This document shows positions 1 to 8,217 of a stretch of DNA of 64,000 nt, one piece after another (the first letter of the stretch is position 1; every line of letters starts with the position of its first letter). Source of the stretch: KBS-96 sp964247975 (GTDB lineage: Bacteria; Acidobacteriota; Terriglobia; Bryobacterales; Bryobacteraceae); contig CAXTWH010000016.1 of assembly GCA_964247975.1 (NCBI GenBank), positions 1-64,000 of the forward strand. Direction: 5' to 3'. The notes under the pieces are model-generated. The model was given only the letters and a program-made list of their open reading frames with translations, had not been told where the DNA came from and made no database searches. Both the position numbers and the translations under genes were made by a program.

Positions 1-93
1 GGCTTGGCGCTTTCGCCCGATGGACGCACGCTTCTTTATAGCCAAGTGGATCATCAGGCGTATGAAATTGCGCTGGTGGAGAACTTCCGCTAG
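1..93 (+). CDS. C-terminal end of a PD40/TolB-like beta-propeller protein (partial)
   Basis: The first 30 codons of the window, read in frame 1, encode the tail of a protein that begins upstream. It contains SPDGRTLLYSQ, the signature strand of PD40/WD40-like propeller blades, and ends in LVENFR before a TAG stop. In Acidobacteriota this ending is typical of winged-helix regulators or Tol-Pal-like proteins that carry a C-terminal PD40 propeller; the assignment to those proteins is inference because the N-terminus is missing. It converges on the sugar dehydrogenase gene at 273. The 179 bases between them hold no convincing terminator or gene. Confidence 0.6.
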   Translation, partial: GLALSPDGRTLLYSQVDHQAYEIALVENFR

Positions 94-272
94 ATTTTCA
101 TCAGTCGCTTTGAGCTGCTGATCTGGTTGTGTCGGTATTTCTATACTGGCGGAATTGATTAGTACAGTTCCCCTTCCAGTTGCAGTATTGAACCAGGGGC
201 CAGGCCGCTGCCCTCGCAAAACACAGCATGAGGCCATGCGTTTGAGGGAACGCTTCCGTGCCGGTTTGTTGT

Positions 273-1706
273 TTACCGGCTGCCGGGAACAAGACGCTCG
301 ATGCGGTCAGGCTGGTTCAGGATGATGTACAAGGAGCCGTCCGGCGCGTTTACGACATCACGCACCCGGCCAATTCCCTTAAAGAGAATTTCCTGCTCCG
401 TGACTGTGTGGCCGTCGATCACCAAACGCCGTAGTTCCTGGGCAGCTAACGAACCAACAAAGAGATTGTTTTTCCACTGCGGAAAGCGATCGCCGGTATA
501 GAAAGTGATAGGGCTGGCGGCGATGGAAGGAACCCAATAGGTAATCGGTTGGTCCATACCTGCTTGTGCAGTATGAGCCGTGATCGGGGTGCCGTCGTAG
601 TTCATGCCGTAAGTAATTACCGGCCAACCGTAATTGTGGCCGGGATGGAGGATGTTCAATTCATCGCCGCCGCGCGGCCCGTGTTCTGATTCCCACAGTT
701 CGCCCGTCACGGGACTAAAAACCAAGCCTTGCGGATTGCGATGACCATAGGTCCAGATGCTCGGCATCGCGCCGGGCTGATGAACAAACGGATTGTCTTT
801 GGGGATGCTGCCGTCGTCGTTGACGCGATGCACCTTTCCATTCGGGCGCGATAAATCCTGTTCATCGCCAGGATGGGCGCGGTCACCGATGGAAAAGAAC
901 AGATGTCCCTGGTCGTCAAACAGGAGGCGCGAGCCGAAGCGCTGTCCGCCGGGCCGGTAGCAGGAAGGATCCGCTTTAAAAATTTGCTGCTGATCCACAA
1001 ACGCGCCATCGCGTAAGCGGCCTCGAACAACGGCGCTTAATCCCATGCCGTCTGAACTCTTGTCGCCGTAGGAAAGATAAATCCAATCGTTGCCACGGCG
1101 TGAGTACTGCGGGTGAATCGCCACATCCAGCAGCCCTCCTTCACCACCATATACAGCAGGTATGCCGGATACGGGCTCCGGCAACAAGCGGCCTTTCTCG
1201 ATAATGCGCAAACGGCCCGGACGCTCGGTGACTAACAGGCGGCCATCCGGCAGAAAGGCAATAGCCCAAGGCTCGGCCAGCCCGGTTTCCAGCACCGGTT
1301 CCAATTTAAACGATTCTTTTTCGCTCTGCACGATTGCGCCGGGCGTGGGCGCGTTGTACTTGGTGCGAGCACGCTCGAACGCCGCGCTTTTTTCGTGAAT
1401 GTAGATCACCAGCGCGCGAATTTCGGCATCGTTCAAGGCAGGAACGATAGCAGGCATATTCAAACTTGAATGCCCTTCGCGAATGCTACGCGCAATGCTG
1501 TTATCATCGCTCCCGTGACGCCAAGTAATGTTAATTAAACTTGGGGCCGATCCGCCGGACAAATCCGCTCCGTGACAACCGGCGCAGTAATCGGCGTAGA
1601 CTTTGGTGATTTCCCGGCCCTGACTAGGCGGGTTCTGCTGGGCAAAGCAGGCGGGAAAAACCATTCCCAGAGCAAATACGAGTAGCCAGACATTTGACGA
1701 TTTCAT
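273..1706 (-). CDS. Cytochrome c-fused PQQ-dependent sugar (aldose) dehydrogenase
   Basis: Secreted dehydrogenase of about 477 residues. A signal peptide (residues 1-22) is followed by a mono-haem cytochrome c domain with CAGCH at 41-45. From about residue 120 comes a soluble PQQ-type glucose/aldose dehydrogenase propeller (AEPWAIAFLPDGRLLVTERPG, HRNPQGL, SEHGPRGGDELN). The family oxidises aldoses with PQQ; the fused haem domain would pass electrons onward in the periplasm. ATG at 1706 is preferred over the in-frame GTG at 1712 because GGGAG lies 7 bases upstream of the ATG. It starts 12 bases after the RMD1-like gene stops and may be co-transcribed with it. The substrate cannot be read from the sequence. 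Confidence 0.88.
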   Translation of the reverse strand: MKSSNVWLLVFALGMVFPACFAQQNPPSQGREITKVYADYCAGCHGADLSGGSAPSLINITWRHGSDDNSIARSIREGHSSLNMPAIVPALNDAEIRALVIYIHEKSAAFERARTKYNAPTPGAIVQSEKESFKLEPVLETGLAEPWAIAFLPDGRLLVTERPGRLRIIEKGRLLPEPVSGIPAVYGGEGGLLDVAIHPQYSRRGNDWIYLSYGDKSSDGMGLSAVVRGRLRDGAFVDQQQIFKADPSCYRPGGQRFGSRLLFDDQGHLFFSIGDRAHPGDEQDLSRPNGKVHRVNDDGSIPKDNPFVHQPGAMPSIWTYGHRNPQGLVFSPVTGELWESEHGPRGGDELNILHPGHNYGWPVITYGMNYDGTPITAHTAQAGMDQPITYWVPSIAASPITFYTGDRFPQWKNNLFVGSLAAQELRRLVIDGHTVTEQEILFKGIGRVRDVVNAPDGSLYIILNQPDRIERLVPGSR

Positions 1707-1718
1707 AAGCACTCTCCC

Positions 1719-2852
1719 TTATTTCATGCCGCGCAATAGAAACGCCAGTTCCACTACCAAAATAATCACTACCAACAGTTCGAGAATAAAAGCGCGGCCC
1801 TGATGAAACTCATTCACCATTGAATCGTAGAGTTCCCGCGCCGTTGATAATTTTTCGTTCACTAGACTGTGGTAGTCTTCCACACCGATGCGAGTGGCGG
1901 CCAGCCGATAAGCCCGAGCGTAAAACATATCGCTCAGGAACTTGATGGCATTGTCGGTGCGTTCGGAAAGTTCGCGGATTTCCACGCGGATGGAATTCAA
2001 GTGCTGTGCTTCTTTCGCTAAATGCCAACGGGAAAAAAAGCCTCGCTTGCGCTCTAATGTTTTATACACATCAGCCAGAACGCGAGTTAACACTTCATCG
2101 TAATAACGAAATTCCAGCAACTGCGTGTTGGCGTATTCGAGCAGATCGACTGTTGCTCTGGCACCGGCGCGGGTGTCGTAAACCACAGCGGCTACCCATC
2201 CCACAACCAATAGATCAGTCGGATAATACGACATGGATCCTTGCAGTACTTCCTGCCGTTCGGTAGGGGCTAAGGTGGATTCTTCGCCGCGAACCAACTG
2301 CGCCAGATAATGGCCGTATTCTTTCACCAACTCTTCAGCAGTGACAACACCGTTCGGCCCTGGAATCGGGTCAATTTGCACAATGTAGTATTCTTCCGAT
2401 GTCCAATCACGATACGGCTTCCGCAAAGCAGAGCGGGTTTTTTCCAAATGAGAACTCAATGCGGAATGGGCCAGTTCTTCCAGTTCCGGTGATTCAAACC
2501 AACTGTTGGCGAAGTGAATAATTTCGGTCCAGGTGCCTTCCACCGCAGATTGCAATTCAATGCAAGCGACGCCGTAATCGAAATAGCGAATTCTTGCCGC
2601 CAATGTTTCGCCGGCGCTGGTTTGGCAGGAAGAAATCTGATGCACCACCGGCGGCCTTTCATAACGCACATACTCCGGCGTCACATGCAGAAAAGATGGT
2701 TCGCGCTTGCTTGGGCTGGTGCCTAGAATGGAATGAAGCTGGGCAAGATCAATTTCTTCCGCAACATCAAACAACAACAGCGCGCGAAAGGTGCCGCGCA
2801 GGGTCGAAATCTTGAATTTGGTCGGCAGGAGCGCGATTTCGACATCGGACAT
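1719..2852 (-). CDS. RMD1/YagE family (DUF155) membrane-anchored protein
   Basis: About 377 residues. The core matches the DUF155/RMD1 family: an N-terminal segment with IRYFDYGVACIEL, a helical middle, and a single C-terminal membrane helix (ILELLVVIILVVELAFLL) followed by a short RGMK tail. Eukaryotic relatives (Rmd1, RMND1) are organelle proteins linked to mitochondrial translation or meiotic division; the bacterial role is unknown. An upstream GTG at 2867 is possible, but the ATG at 2852 has a GGGA nine bases before it. It lies 25 bases after the DnaC-like gene in the same direction. Confidence 0.82.
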   Translation of the reverse strand: MSDVEIALLPTKFKISTLRGTFRALLLFDVAEEIDLAQLHSILGTSPSKREPSFLHVTPEYVRYERPPVVHQISSCQTSAGETLAARIRYFDYGVACIELQSAVEGTWTEIIHFANSWFESPELEELAHSALSSHLEKTRSALRKPYRDWTSEEYYIVQIDPIPGPNGVVTAEELVKEYGHYLAQLVRGEESTLAPTERQEVLQGSMSYYPTDLLVVGWVAAVVYDTRAGARATVDLLEYANTQLLEFRYYDEVLTRVLADVYKTLERKRGFFSRWHLAKEAQHLNSIRVEIRELSERTDNAIKFLSDMFYARAYRLAATRIGVEDYHSLVNEKLSTARELYDSMVNEFHQGRAFILELLVVIILVVELAFLLRGMK

Positions 2853-2877
2853 AGGTATTGTTCCCACACTTTGCAGC

Positions 2878-3660
2878 CTAGCGTAGTCCCGCTACTTCTT
2901 TGCTGCGCCGAATGCGGTAATCTTCCACGCTCGGCATTCTGATTACCTTGCACATCTCAAATAAACGGGAACGGGCGCGCTCGCCAATGCGCTCTTCAAG
3001 CGTTGTTTTATAAGCCGGTGCGTTGCCGCGTGATTTATCCACCACCGAGCCGCCCACTTCAGGATCAGATAGATTCGTAGTGGCTAGCAAAGGCTTTCGC
3101 TGGTTGTAGCGCTGCGTGACAATGGATGTCACCGTATCCTCTACCCAATCGGTAACACGGTGCGCTCCCAAGTCGTCGAGCAGCAGAATTTCGGTTTCCA
3201 GCGCGGATTGATACGCTTCACGATTGCTCGCGCCCAGAGTTTCGTTGTAACCGGCGCGGATTTTTTCTAATAGGTTCTGGTAATCGAAAAACATGCCTTC
3301 GTGTCCGCGCTCCAGCAGCAATCGGAGAGCTGCCACCGCCAGATGGGTTTTACCGGTTCCGGGCGAGCCGACAAACAATAAACCCGGCTTGGGATTGTTG
3401 GGATAATTACGGGCGTACGCGCTAACTGCCAGCATCACATCAGCTAAACCGCGATTGGCGGTCGGATTATCTTCCCGAGCAGGCAGAATGAACGTGTCGA
3501 ATGAAGCGCGGGCAAAGTTGGGCGGAATCTGCGCGCGCTCGGAAAGATTGGTAATCCGTTCTTCTTCGACGCAGGAACACCGCTCGGCTATCGCCAGATC
3601 GTCGCGGTCGCTGCTGATCCAGCCGGTTCCGCCGCATTTGGGGCAATCATCAATCGGCAT
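2878..3660 (-). CDS. DnaC/IstB-like AAA+ ATPase with N-terminal zinc cluster
   Basis: 260 residues. An N-terminal CPKC (Cys6, Cys9) and a later CSC (Cys28, Cys30) form a probable zinc-binding knuckle. An AAA+ core follows, with Walker A GSPGTGKT (98-105), Walker B LLLDDLGA (Asp162/Asp163) and a sensor-like LLATTNL. This is the layout of helicase-loader-type DnaC/DnaI relatives, which load replicative helicase or act in DNA metabolism. IstB transposition helpers share the fold, but no transposase is nearby, so a chromosomal loader role is more likely. It starts 8 bases after the biotin carrier gene stops. No strong ribosome binding site is visible before the ATG. Confidence 0.82.
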   Translation of the reverse strand: MPIDDCPKCGGTGWISSDRDDLAIAERCSCVEEERITNLSERAQIPPNFARASFDTFILPAREDNPTANRGLADVMLAVSAYARNYPNNPKPGLLFVGSPGTGKTHLAVAALRLLLERGHEGMFFDYQNLLEKIRAGYNETLGASNREAYQSALETEILLLDDLGAHRVTDWVEDTVTSIVTQRYNQRKPLLATTNLSDPEVGGSVVDKSRGNAPAYKTTLEERIGERARSRLFEMCKVIRMPSVEDYRIRRSKEVAGLR

Positions 3661-3668
3661 ACAACACG

Positions 3669-4172
3669 CTATTCAATGGTTAACAAGGGTTCGCCGGGCG
3701 CGACGGCGGCGCCTTCGGCCACATGAATTTTCACGATTTTTCCTGTTTTCGGCGCTTTCATTTCATTCTGCATCTTCATGGCTTCCACTACAATCACGCC
3801 CGCTCCTATCTCTACTTCACCATGAAGCGCCGCCAATATTTTAATAATCTTGCCCGGCATCAAAGCCCGGACCTCCTGGGGACCGTCGGCAGAAGCTTGT
3901 TTAGCAGTTTTCGACCAATCACGAGGATCGGCCACAACAGGTAGAAATCGCTGATGGCCGACGAAGGCTTCCAGTCCGTTCACCGTTTCCGATAATCGCA
4001 CGACAAAGCTGCGCTTCTCGTGCAGAATAGAGAACACGCCGGGTGCAACTTGTTCCACCGAGGCGGTGCCTTCAGCTTCCGTTGCACCCGTTATTCTGTA
4101 TTGGGTGATCTCATTGCTCTGCCGTAAATCGAGAAGGTAATCGAAGCCATTCAGTTCCACGCGCAGCTTCAT
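3669..4172 (-). CDS. Biotin carboxyl carrier protein of an acyl-CoA carboxylase
   Basis: 167 residues. The C-terminal biotinyl domain carries EAMKM with the biotin-accepting Lys133, followed by the usual PKTGKI half and an AVAPGEPLLTIE end. The N-terminal 90 residues are the longer leader found in acetyl/propionyl-CoA carboxylase carriers rather than the short Pro/Ala linker of E. coli AccB. Translation is coupled to the biotin carboxylase gene: the start ATG at 4172 and the upstream TGA share ATGA. An upstream in-frame start would lie inside accC and is not needed. No carboxyltransferase gene lies in the window, so the acyl substrate (acetyl, propionyl or other) is open. Confidence 0.9.
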   Translation of the reverse strand: MKLRVELNGFDYLLDLRQSNEITQYRITGATEAEGTASVEQVAPGVFSILHEKRSFVVRLSETVNGLEAFVGHQRFLPVVADPRDWSKTAKQASADGPQEVRALMPGKIIKILAALHGEVEIGAGVIVVEAMKMQNEMKAPKTGKIVKIHVAEGAAVAPGEPLLTIE

Positions 4173-5668
4173 CGGCAGGATCCTCTTCCTTGCGCCTGCC
4201 AAGCGGATCGGGCGGGAAGCTTTGCGTTGCTTTGTCCGTTTCCGTTTGTTGTTGAATGGCTTACGACAGCGGCCAGCATCACGGCCAGCAGATCGGCTTC
4301 GGCAGGGAAGTGCGCCGGCGTTGGCGCAGCAAAACGATCCAGATATCCGGTGTGCAGTCTGCCCTTTTTGAAATCTTCGTCGTTCATGATGGACGCGAAT
4401 AAAGATAAATTGGTGGTGATGCCGGATACATGGTATTCGGAAACGGCGCGGCGCATTCGCTTGATCGCGGTTTCCCGGTTATCGGCCCAGACGACTAATT
4501 TAGCGAGCAGCGGATCATAATCGACCGGCACTGTCCAATTCGGATAAACACCGCCGTCAATCCGAACGCCGGGGCCGCCCGGCTCTACGTATTGCGCGAT
4601 GCGGCCCGGGCTGGGGAAGAAATTATTATTCGGGTCTTCGGCGTAGACTCGGCATTCCAAGGCAGATCCGCGCCAGATGATGTCTTGTTGTTGAAACGGC
4701 AAATGTTCACCTGCTGCAATGCGTAGCTGCCAGTGTACAAGGTCGAGGCCCGTCACCAGTTCCGTGACCGGATGCTCCACTTGCAGGCGGGTGTTCATTT
4801 CCAGAAAATAGAAACGGCCTTTCTGATCAGCGAGAAATTCAAGCGTGCCTGCATTACAGTAACCGGCAGCGCGGGCGATTTTCAAAGCAGCTTCGCCCAA
4901 CTGTTCACGAAGTTCGGGACGCTCCAGCACCAGGGGCGAAGGCGATTCTTCCACCACTTTTTGATGGCGGCGCTGAATGGAACATTCACGCTCGCCCAAG
5001 TGGATAAGATGGCCGTGCTCGTCGCCGAGAACCTGTACTTCAATATGGCGCGGCTGTTCAATCAGCTTTTCCAGATACACTTCGCCGGAGCCGAAAGCGC
5101 GTTCGGCTTCGCTTGCCGCTGCGCGCATGGCCGGTTCCAATTCCGGTTCGTTGTGGACAACACGCATTCCTTTACCGCCGCCGCCCGCCGCGGCTTTCAA
5201 CAGAACGGGATAGCCGATTTCACCGGCAATTTGCTTCCCTGTTGCCGGATCACTAATTCCCTGCTTCGTTCCGGGCACTACGGGAGCACCCACAGACATC
5301 GCCAATCGACGGGCGGCTGTTTTCGATCCCATCAGTTCAATGGATTTCCAGGATGGCCCGATGAACTTGATGCCGCTGTCGGCGCAAGCACGAGCGAATT
5401 CGGCATTCTCGCTTAAGAATCCGTAGCCGGGGTGAATGGCTTCGGCACCGGTTTCCCGCGCTGCCGAAAGTATTTTTTCCTGTGATAAGTAGCTGTCTCG
5501 GGAGGGAGAAGGACCGATATGGACTGCTTCGTCGGCGAGCATTACGTGGAGCGCCTTGCGGTCAGCGTCGGAATAAACGGCGACGCTCCGAATATTCATT
5601 TCTTGCAAGGCTCGAATAATGCGAACGGCTATTTCACCACGGTTGGCTACTAGTACTTTTTTGAACAT
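4169..5668 (-). CDS. accC: Biotin carboxylase subunit of acetyl/acyl-CoA carboxylase
   Basis: 499 residues. It performs ATP-dependent carboxylation of the biotin on the carrier protein. The order of domains is standard: N-terminal MFKKVLVANRGEIAVRI, ATP-grasp glycine loop KAAAGGGGKGMR, the RRHQKVVEESPSP segment, EMNTRLQVEHPVTE with active-site residues, and a C-terminal biotin carboxylase domain. The last 40 residues are a less conserved tail, making the protein longer than E. coli AccC (449). A Shine-Dalgarno-like AGGTGAGC precedes the ATG. It forms a two-gene unit with the carrier gene by an ATGA overlap. Confidence 0.95.
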   Translation of the reverse strand: MFKKVLVANRGEIAVRIIRALQEMNIRSVAVYSDADRKALHVMLADEAVHIGPSPSRDSYLSQEKILSAARETGAEAIHPGYGFLSENAEFARACADSGIKFIGPSWKSIELMGSKTAARRLAMSVGAPVVPGTKQGISDPATGKQIAGEIGYPVLLKAAAGGGGKGMRVVHNEPELEPAMRAAASEAERAFGSGEVYLEKLIEQPRHIEVQVLGDEHGHLIHLGERECSIQRRHQKVVEESPSPLVLERPELREQLGEAALKIARAAGYCNAGTLEFLADQKGRFYFLEMNTRLQVEHPVTELVTGLDLVHWQLRIAAGEHLPFQQQDIIWRGSALECRVYAEDPNNNFFPSPGRIAQYVEPGGPGVRIDGGVYPNWTVPVDYDPLLAKLVVWADNRETAIKRMRRAVSEYHVSGITTNLSLFASIMNDEDFKKGRLHTGYLDRFAAPTPAHFPAEADLLAVMLAAVVSHSTTNGNGQSNAKLPARSAWQAQGRGSCR

Positions 5669-5681
5669 AAGTTCAGCTCAC

Positions 5682-5701
5682 CTGATATTTGTTTGTATCA
5701 G
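5682..5701. promoter_or_regulatory. Inverted repeat upstream of accC
   Basis: CTGATA and TATCAG form perfect 6-base arms around an 8-base T-rich spacer, 14 bases upstream of the accC start. It could be an operator or a leader hairpin; the arm next to the gene overlaps the end of the accC ribosome binding site. No family of regulator can be named from this. Confidence 0.3.
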
Positions 5702-5796
5702 AGAGAGGAGTAAACTACTGGGATCTACTGGCGAAGATGGTCAGAATATTTAGGTTAAACATCTCTGAAATTTTCGCTAGTTTCGGGTAATCCTGC

Positions 5797-6135
5797 TTAT
5801 AGCCCGGAACTCTCGTTGTCATCATTATATTCTTCGTGATCGGCCTTCATCCGTTCGAGCCATTGAGCCAGCGAATCAAAGAACTGCGTTAATGGAAAGT
5901 TTACGTTTCTTTCAACTTTGCCGATCCATGTGAGATGTACAAGGGCGTATCTCAGCTTCGCACCATCAACAACCTCGAACAAAACATCGTCTCGATCTAC
6001 TCTAATTGCAACGGCCTTCACTGATTTCGAGAAAAGCGGGTGATCTGCTGCCACTTCGAACTTCAGTTCTTTTGCAAGGGCATCAGGCGAGTGCGGCGTT
6101 GCCCACGGACTTAGCAAAGCAGACTCTATTTCCAC
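5797..6135 (-). CDS. Hypothetical protein, 112 residues
   Basis: Small soluble acidic protein with no signal peptide or membrane segment. The centre (DDVLFEVVDGAKLRYALVHLTW) predicts alternating beta strands, and the end is a charged helix (FDSLAQWLERMKADHEEYNDD). The VHLTW pattern is, from memory, a feature of small uncharacterised bacterial proteins that occur near toxin or accessory genes, but I cannot assign a function. It is divergent from msrB across about 100 bases that hold an inverted repeat, and is followed by about 128 bases before accC. Confidence 0.65.
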   Translation of the reverse strand: MEIESALLSPWATPHSPDALAKELKFEVAADHPLFSKSVKAVAIRVDRDDVLFEVVDGAKLRYALVHLTWIGKVERNVNFPLTQFFDSLAQWLERMKADHEEYNDDNESSGL

Positions 6136-6154
6136 TAAACCAGTGTACTGAGCA

Positions 6155-6178
6155 AAAATGTCTGTAAAGGAACATTTT
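6155..6178. promoter_or_regulatory. Inverted repeat in the msrB upstream region
   Basis: AAAATGT and ACATTTT are perfect 7-base arms separated by 10 bases, in the divergent gap between the 112-residue hypothetical gene and msrB. The geometry (24 bases, about two helical turns) fits a dimeric regulator. A peroxide or redox regulator of msrBA is a reasonable but unproved guess. Confidence 0.35.
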
Positions 6179-6239
6179 CGAAGTTAGGAACCGTCTGCAA
6201 CCAACTTCCCCGACAGGCATCCAATTAAAAGCAAGAGTT

Positions 6240-6704
6240 ATGTCGAAATACTCCAAAGATCCGGAAGTAGTGGCGCGGCTTTCCCCCGAGCAGTACCGCG
6301 TCACACAACAGAACGGAACCGAGCGGCCTTTTCAAAATTCCTATTGGGACCATGAAGAGCCGGGGCTGTACGTTGATATTGTGTCAGGCGAGCCTTTGTT
6401 TGCCTCGTTGCACAAATTCGAGAGCGGCTGCGGTTGGCCAAGTTTCTTCAAGCCGCTTGAGCCGGAACACGTCATCGAAAATCGTGACACGAGCCACGGC
6501 ATGATCCGCACTGAAGTTCGCTCGCGTGACGGCAACAGCCACTTGGGCCATGTGTTTCCAGATGGGCCACGCGAAGCAGGCGGTTTGCGCTATTGCATCA
6601 ACTCCGCTTCTATGCGCTTTATTCCGTTGGAGCAGCTTGAAAGCGAAGGATACGGCAGCTACCGCGCATTGTTCCAGGAACAAGAAAAAGGAGTAACGAA
6701 ATGA
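6240..6704 (+). CDS. msrB: Peptide-methionine (R)-S-oxide reductase MsrB
   Basis: 154 residues. It reduces methionine-R-sulfoxide in proteins. Landmarks are ESGCGWPSF (Cys64), the RTEVRSRDGNSHLGHVFPDG block and the catalytic Cys119 in RYCINSAS. The two CxxC zinc pairs of many MsrB enzymes are absent: the first position reads YVDIVSG where zinc forms have YVCxxCG. It is therefore the zinc-free type. It overlaps msrA by ATGA, so both stereospecific activities are made from one transcript. There is no signal peptide, so it acts in the cytoplasm. Confidence 0.95.
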   Translation: MSKYSKDPEVVARLSPEQYRVTQQNGTERPFQNSYWDHEEPGLYVDIVSGEPLFASLHKFESGCGWPSFFKPLEPEHVIENRDTSHGMIRTEVRSRDGNSHLGHVFPDGPREAGGLRYCINSASMRFIPLEQLESEGYGSYRALFQEQEKGVTK

Positions 6705-7222
6705 CAGCATCTACCGAAAAGGCTATTTTAGCGGGCGGTTGTTTTTGGGGTATGCAGGATTTAATACGCCGCTACCCGGGCGTGATTTCCACGCGAGTAG
6801 GCTATTCCGGGGGCGATGTGCCGAACGCAACTTACCGGAATCACGGCACTCATGCCGAGGCTATCGAAATCATCTTTGATCCGCAACAGCTCAGCTACCG
6901 GAATCTTCTGGAGTTCTTCTTCCAAATTCATGACCCGACCACGGTAAATCGGCAAGGCAACGACCGGGGAACCAGTTATCGCTCCGCCATTTTCTACACA
7001 AGCGATGAGCAAAAACAGACTGCCAAAGAAACCATCGCGGATGTCGAAGCTTCCGGACTTTGGCCGGGCAAGGTGGTGACTGAGGTTGCTTCTGCCGGTC
7101 CCTTCTGGGAAGCTGAACCTGAGCACCAGGACTATTTGGAACACTACCCCAACGGCTACACGTGCCATTACGTCCGGCCTCACTGGAAACTGGCAAGCCG
7201 GACAGCGCACCAGACCATTTAA
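6701..7222 (+). CDS. msrA: Peptide-methionine (S)-S-oxide reductase MsrA
   Basis: 173 residues. It reduces the S epimer of methionine sulfoxide. The catalytic GCFWG motif (Cys14) lies near the N-terminus, followed by GVISTRVGYSGG, the EAIEIIFDP strand and YRSAIFY, all in family order and at normal length. The start codon overlaps the msrB stop (ATGA), which implies translational coupling. The downstream BadF-like gene begins 37 bases later on the same strand. Confidence 0.96.
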   Translation: MTASTEKAILAGGCFWGMQDLIRRYPGVISTRVGYSGGDVPNATYRNHGTHAEAIEIIFDPQQLSYRNLLEFFFQIHDPTTVNRQGNDRGTSYRSAIFYTSDEQKQTAKETIADVEASGLWPGKVVTEVASAGPFWEAEPEHQDYLEHYPNGYTCHYVRPHWKLASRTAHQTI

Positions 7223-7259
7223 CTGGTTTGGTCCTGATTCCCTTAGTAAAATCAGAACA

Positions 7260-8213
7260 TTGAGCAGCTATTTTCTTGGCATCGACGGAGGCCAATCGAG
7301 CACCACCGCGTTTATTGCTGATGAAGCGGGCCGGGTCATTGGTTATGGCCAGGGCGGGCCTTGTAATCATGCCAGCGGCGAAGAAGGCCGCTTAAAATTC
7401 TTCCATGCTGTTTCAGGATGTCTGCAAGCGGCTTGCCGGCAAGCACAGCTTAATCCTGAAACAATATCTTTCACTGCCGCCTGCCTGGGCTTCAGCGGCG
7501 GCGCGTCCGATAAAGAAGTTTACTCTCGTGAACTGATCCGCAGCGAACAGTTTTACGTAACGCATGATGCTGAAATCGCTTTGATGGGCGCAACGGCGGG
7601 CGAACCCGGAATCATCATCATTGCCGGAACCGGATCAATGGCATTTGGGCGTAATGCGAATGGGCATTTTGCGCGTGCTGGCGGTTGGGGCTATATGTTC
7701 GGCGATGAAGGCGGCGGATTTGACTTGACGCGCCAAGCTTTGCGAGCCGCGCTGCGCTTCGAGGAGGGCTGGGGGCCGGCGACATCGCTTCGCGATCAAC
7801 TGCTTGCCGCAACAGATTCTGCTAATGCCAACACTTTGCTTCATCGTTTTTACACGCCGGATTTCAGCCGCGCGCGGATTGCCTATTTTGCGCGGCTCGT
7901 CACCGAAGCGGCGGAAAACGGAGATCAAGTAGCAGTTGAGATTGTTCAAGAATCAGTGCGTAAACTAAGCCAATACGTGGAAGGCGTTCACGGACAGTTA
8001 TTTACTATCTACGTGCGCCCGATAATTGCCTATATCGGCGGAGTTTTTCGCAGCAGGTTGTTTCGTGATCTGTTTATAAACAGCCTTGGTGAAAACCTGA
8101 AATTAATGCCGCAAGCCCCCTTATTGAGTCCTGCCGCAGGCGCATTGCTGCACGCTTTGCGAATGGCCGGTAATTCATCGGTTCTGATCGGATTACCGGA
8201 ATCAGAAAAATAA
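7260..8213 (+). CDS. BadF/BadG/BcrA/BcrD-type ATPase, probable N-acetylglucosamine kinase-like protein
   Basis: About 317 residues of the ASKHA fold. Phosphate-1 loop FLGIDGGQSSTTAFI sits at the N-terminus, a second phosphate loop GTGSMAFG in the middle, followed by GWGYMFGDEGGGFDLTRQAL. This last motif is typical of GlcNAc kinase-like members rather than benzoyl-CoA reductase activators, because no CxxC cluster residues are present. The start is probably the TTG at 7260, which puts the phosphate loop at residue 6. An open frame continues upstream into msrA but has no family similarity there. No clear ribosome binding site is seen. The substrate is probably an amino sugar (family inference). 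Confidence 0.8.
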   Translation: MSSYFLGIDGGQSSTTAFIADEAGRVIGYGQGGPCNHASGEEGRLKFFHAVSGCLQAACRQAQLNPETISFTAACLGFSGGASDKEVYSRELIRSEQFYVTHDAEIALMGATAGEPGIIIIAGTGSMAFGRNANGHFARAGGWGYMFGDEGGGFDLTRQALRAALRFEEGWGPATSLRDQLLAATDSANANTLLHRFYTPDFSRARIAYFARLVTEAAENGDQVAVEIVQESVRKLSQYVEGVHGQLFTIYVRPIIAYIGGVFRSRLFRDLFINSLGENLKLMPQAPLLSPAAGALLHALRMAGNSSVLIGLPESEK

Positions 8214-8217
8214 ACTT

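Noticed and set aside
94..272. Gap between the first two genes as a possible RNA gene or terminator
   Set aside because: Only a five-base ATCAG/CTGAT stem is present, with no T tract and no tRNA-like cloverleaf. I see nothing supportable.
2878..3660. DnaC-like ATPase as an IstB transposition helper
   Set aside because: No IstA-type transposase, terminal inverted repeats or target duplication are seen around it, and the N-terminal zinc cluster is a DnaC/DnaI-like feature.
7086..7259. Extended N-terminus of the BadF-like kinase
   Set aside because: It lies inside msrA in another frame; the conserved phosphate loop is at the start of the protein in this family, so translation most likely begins at 7260.
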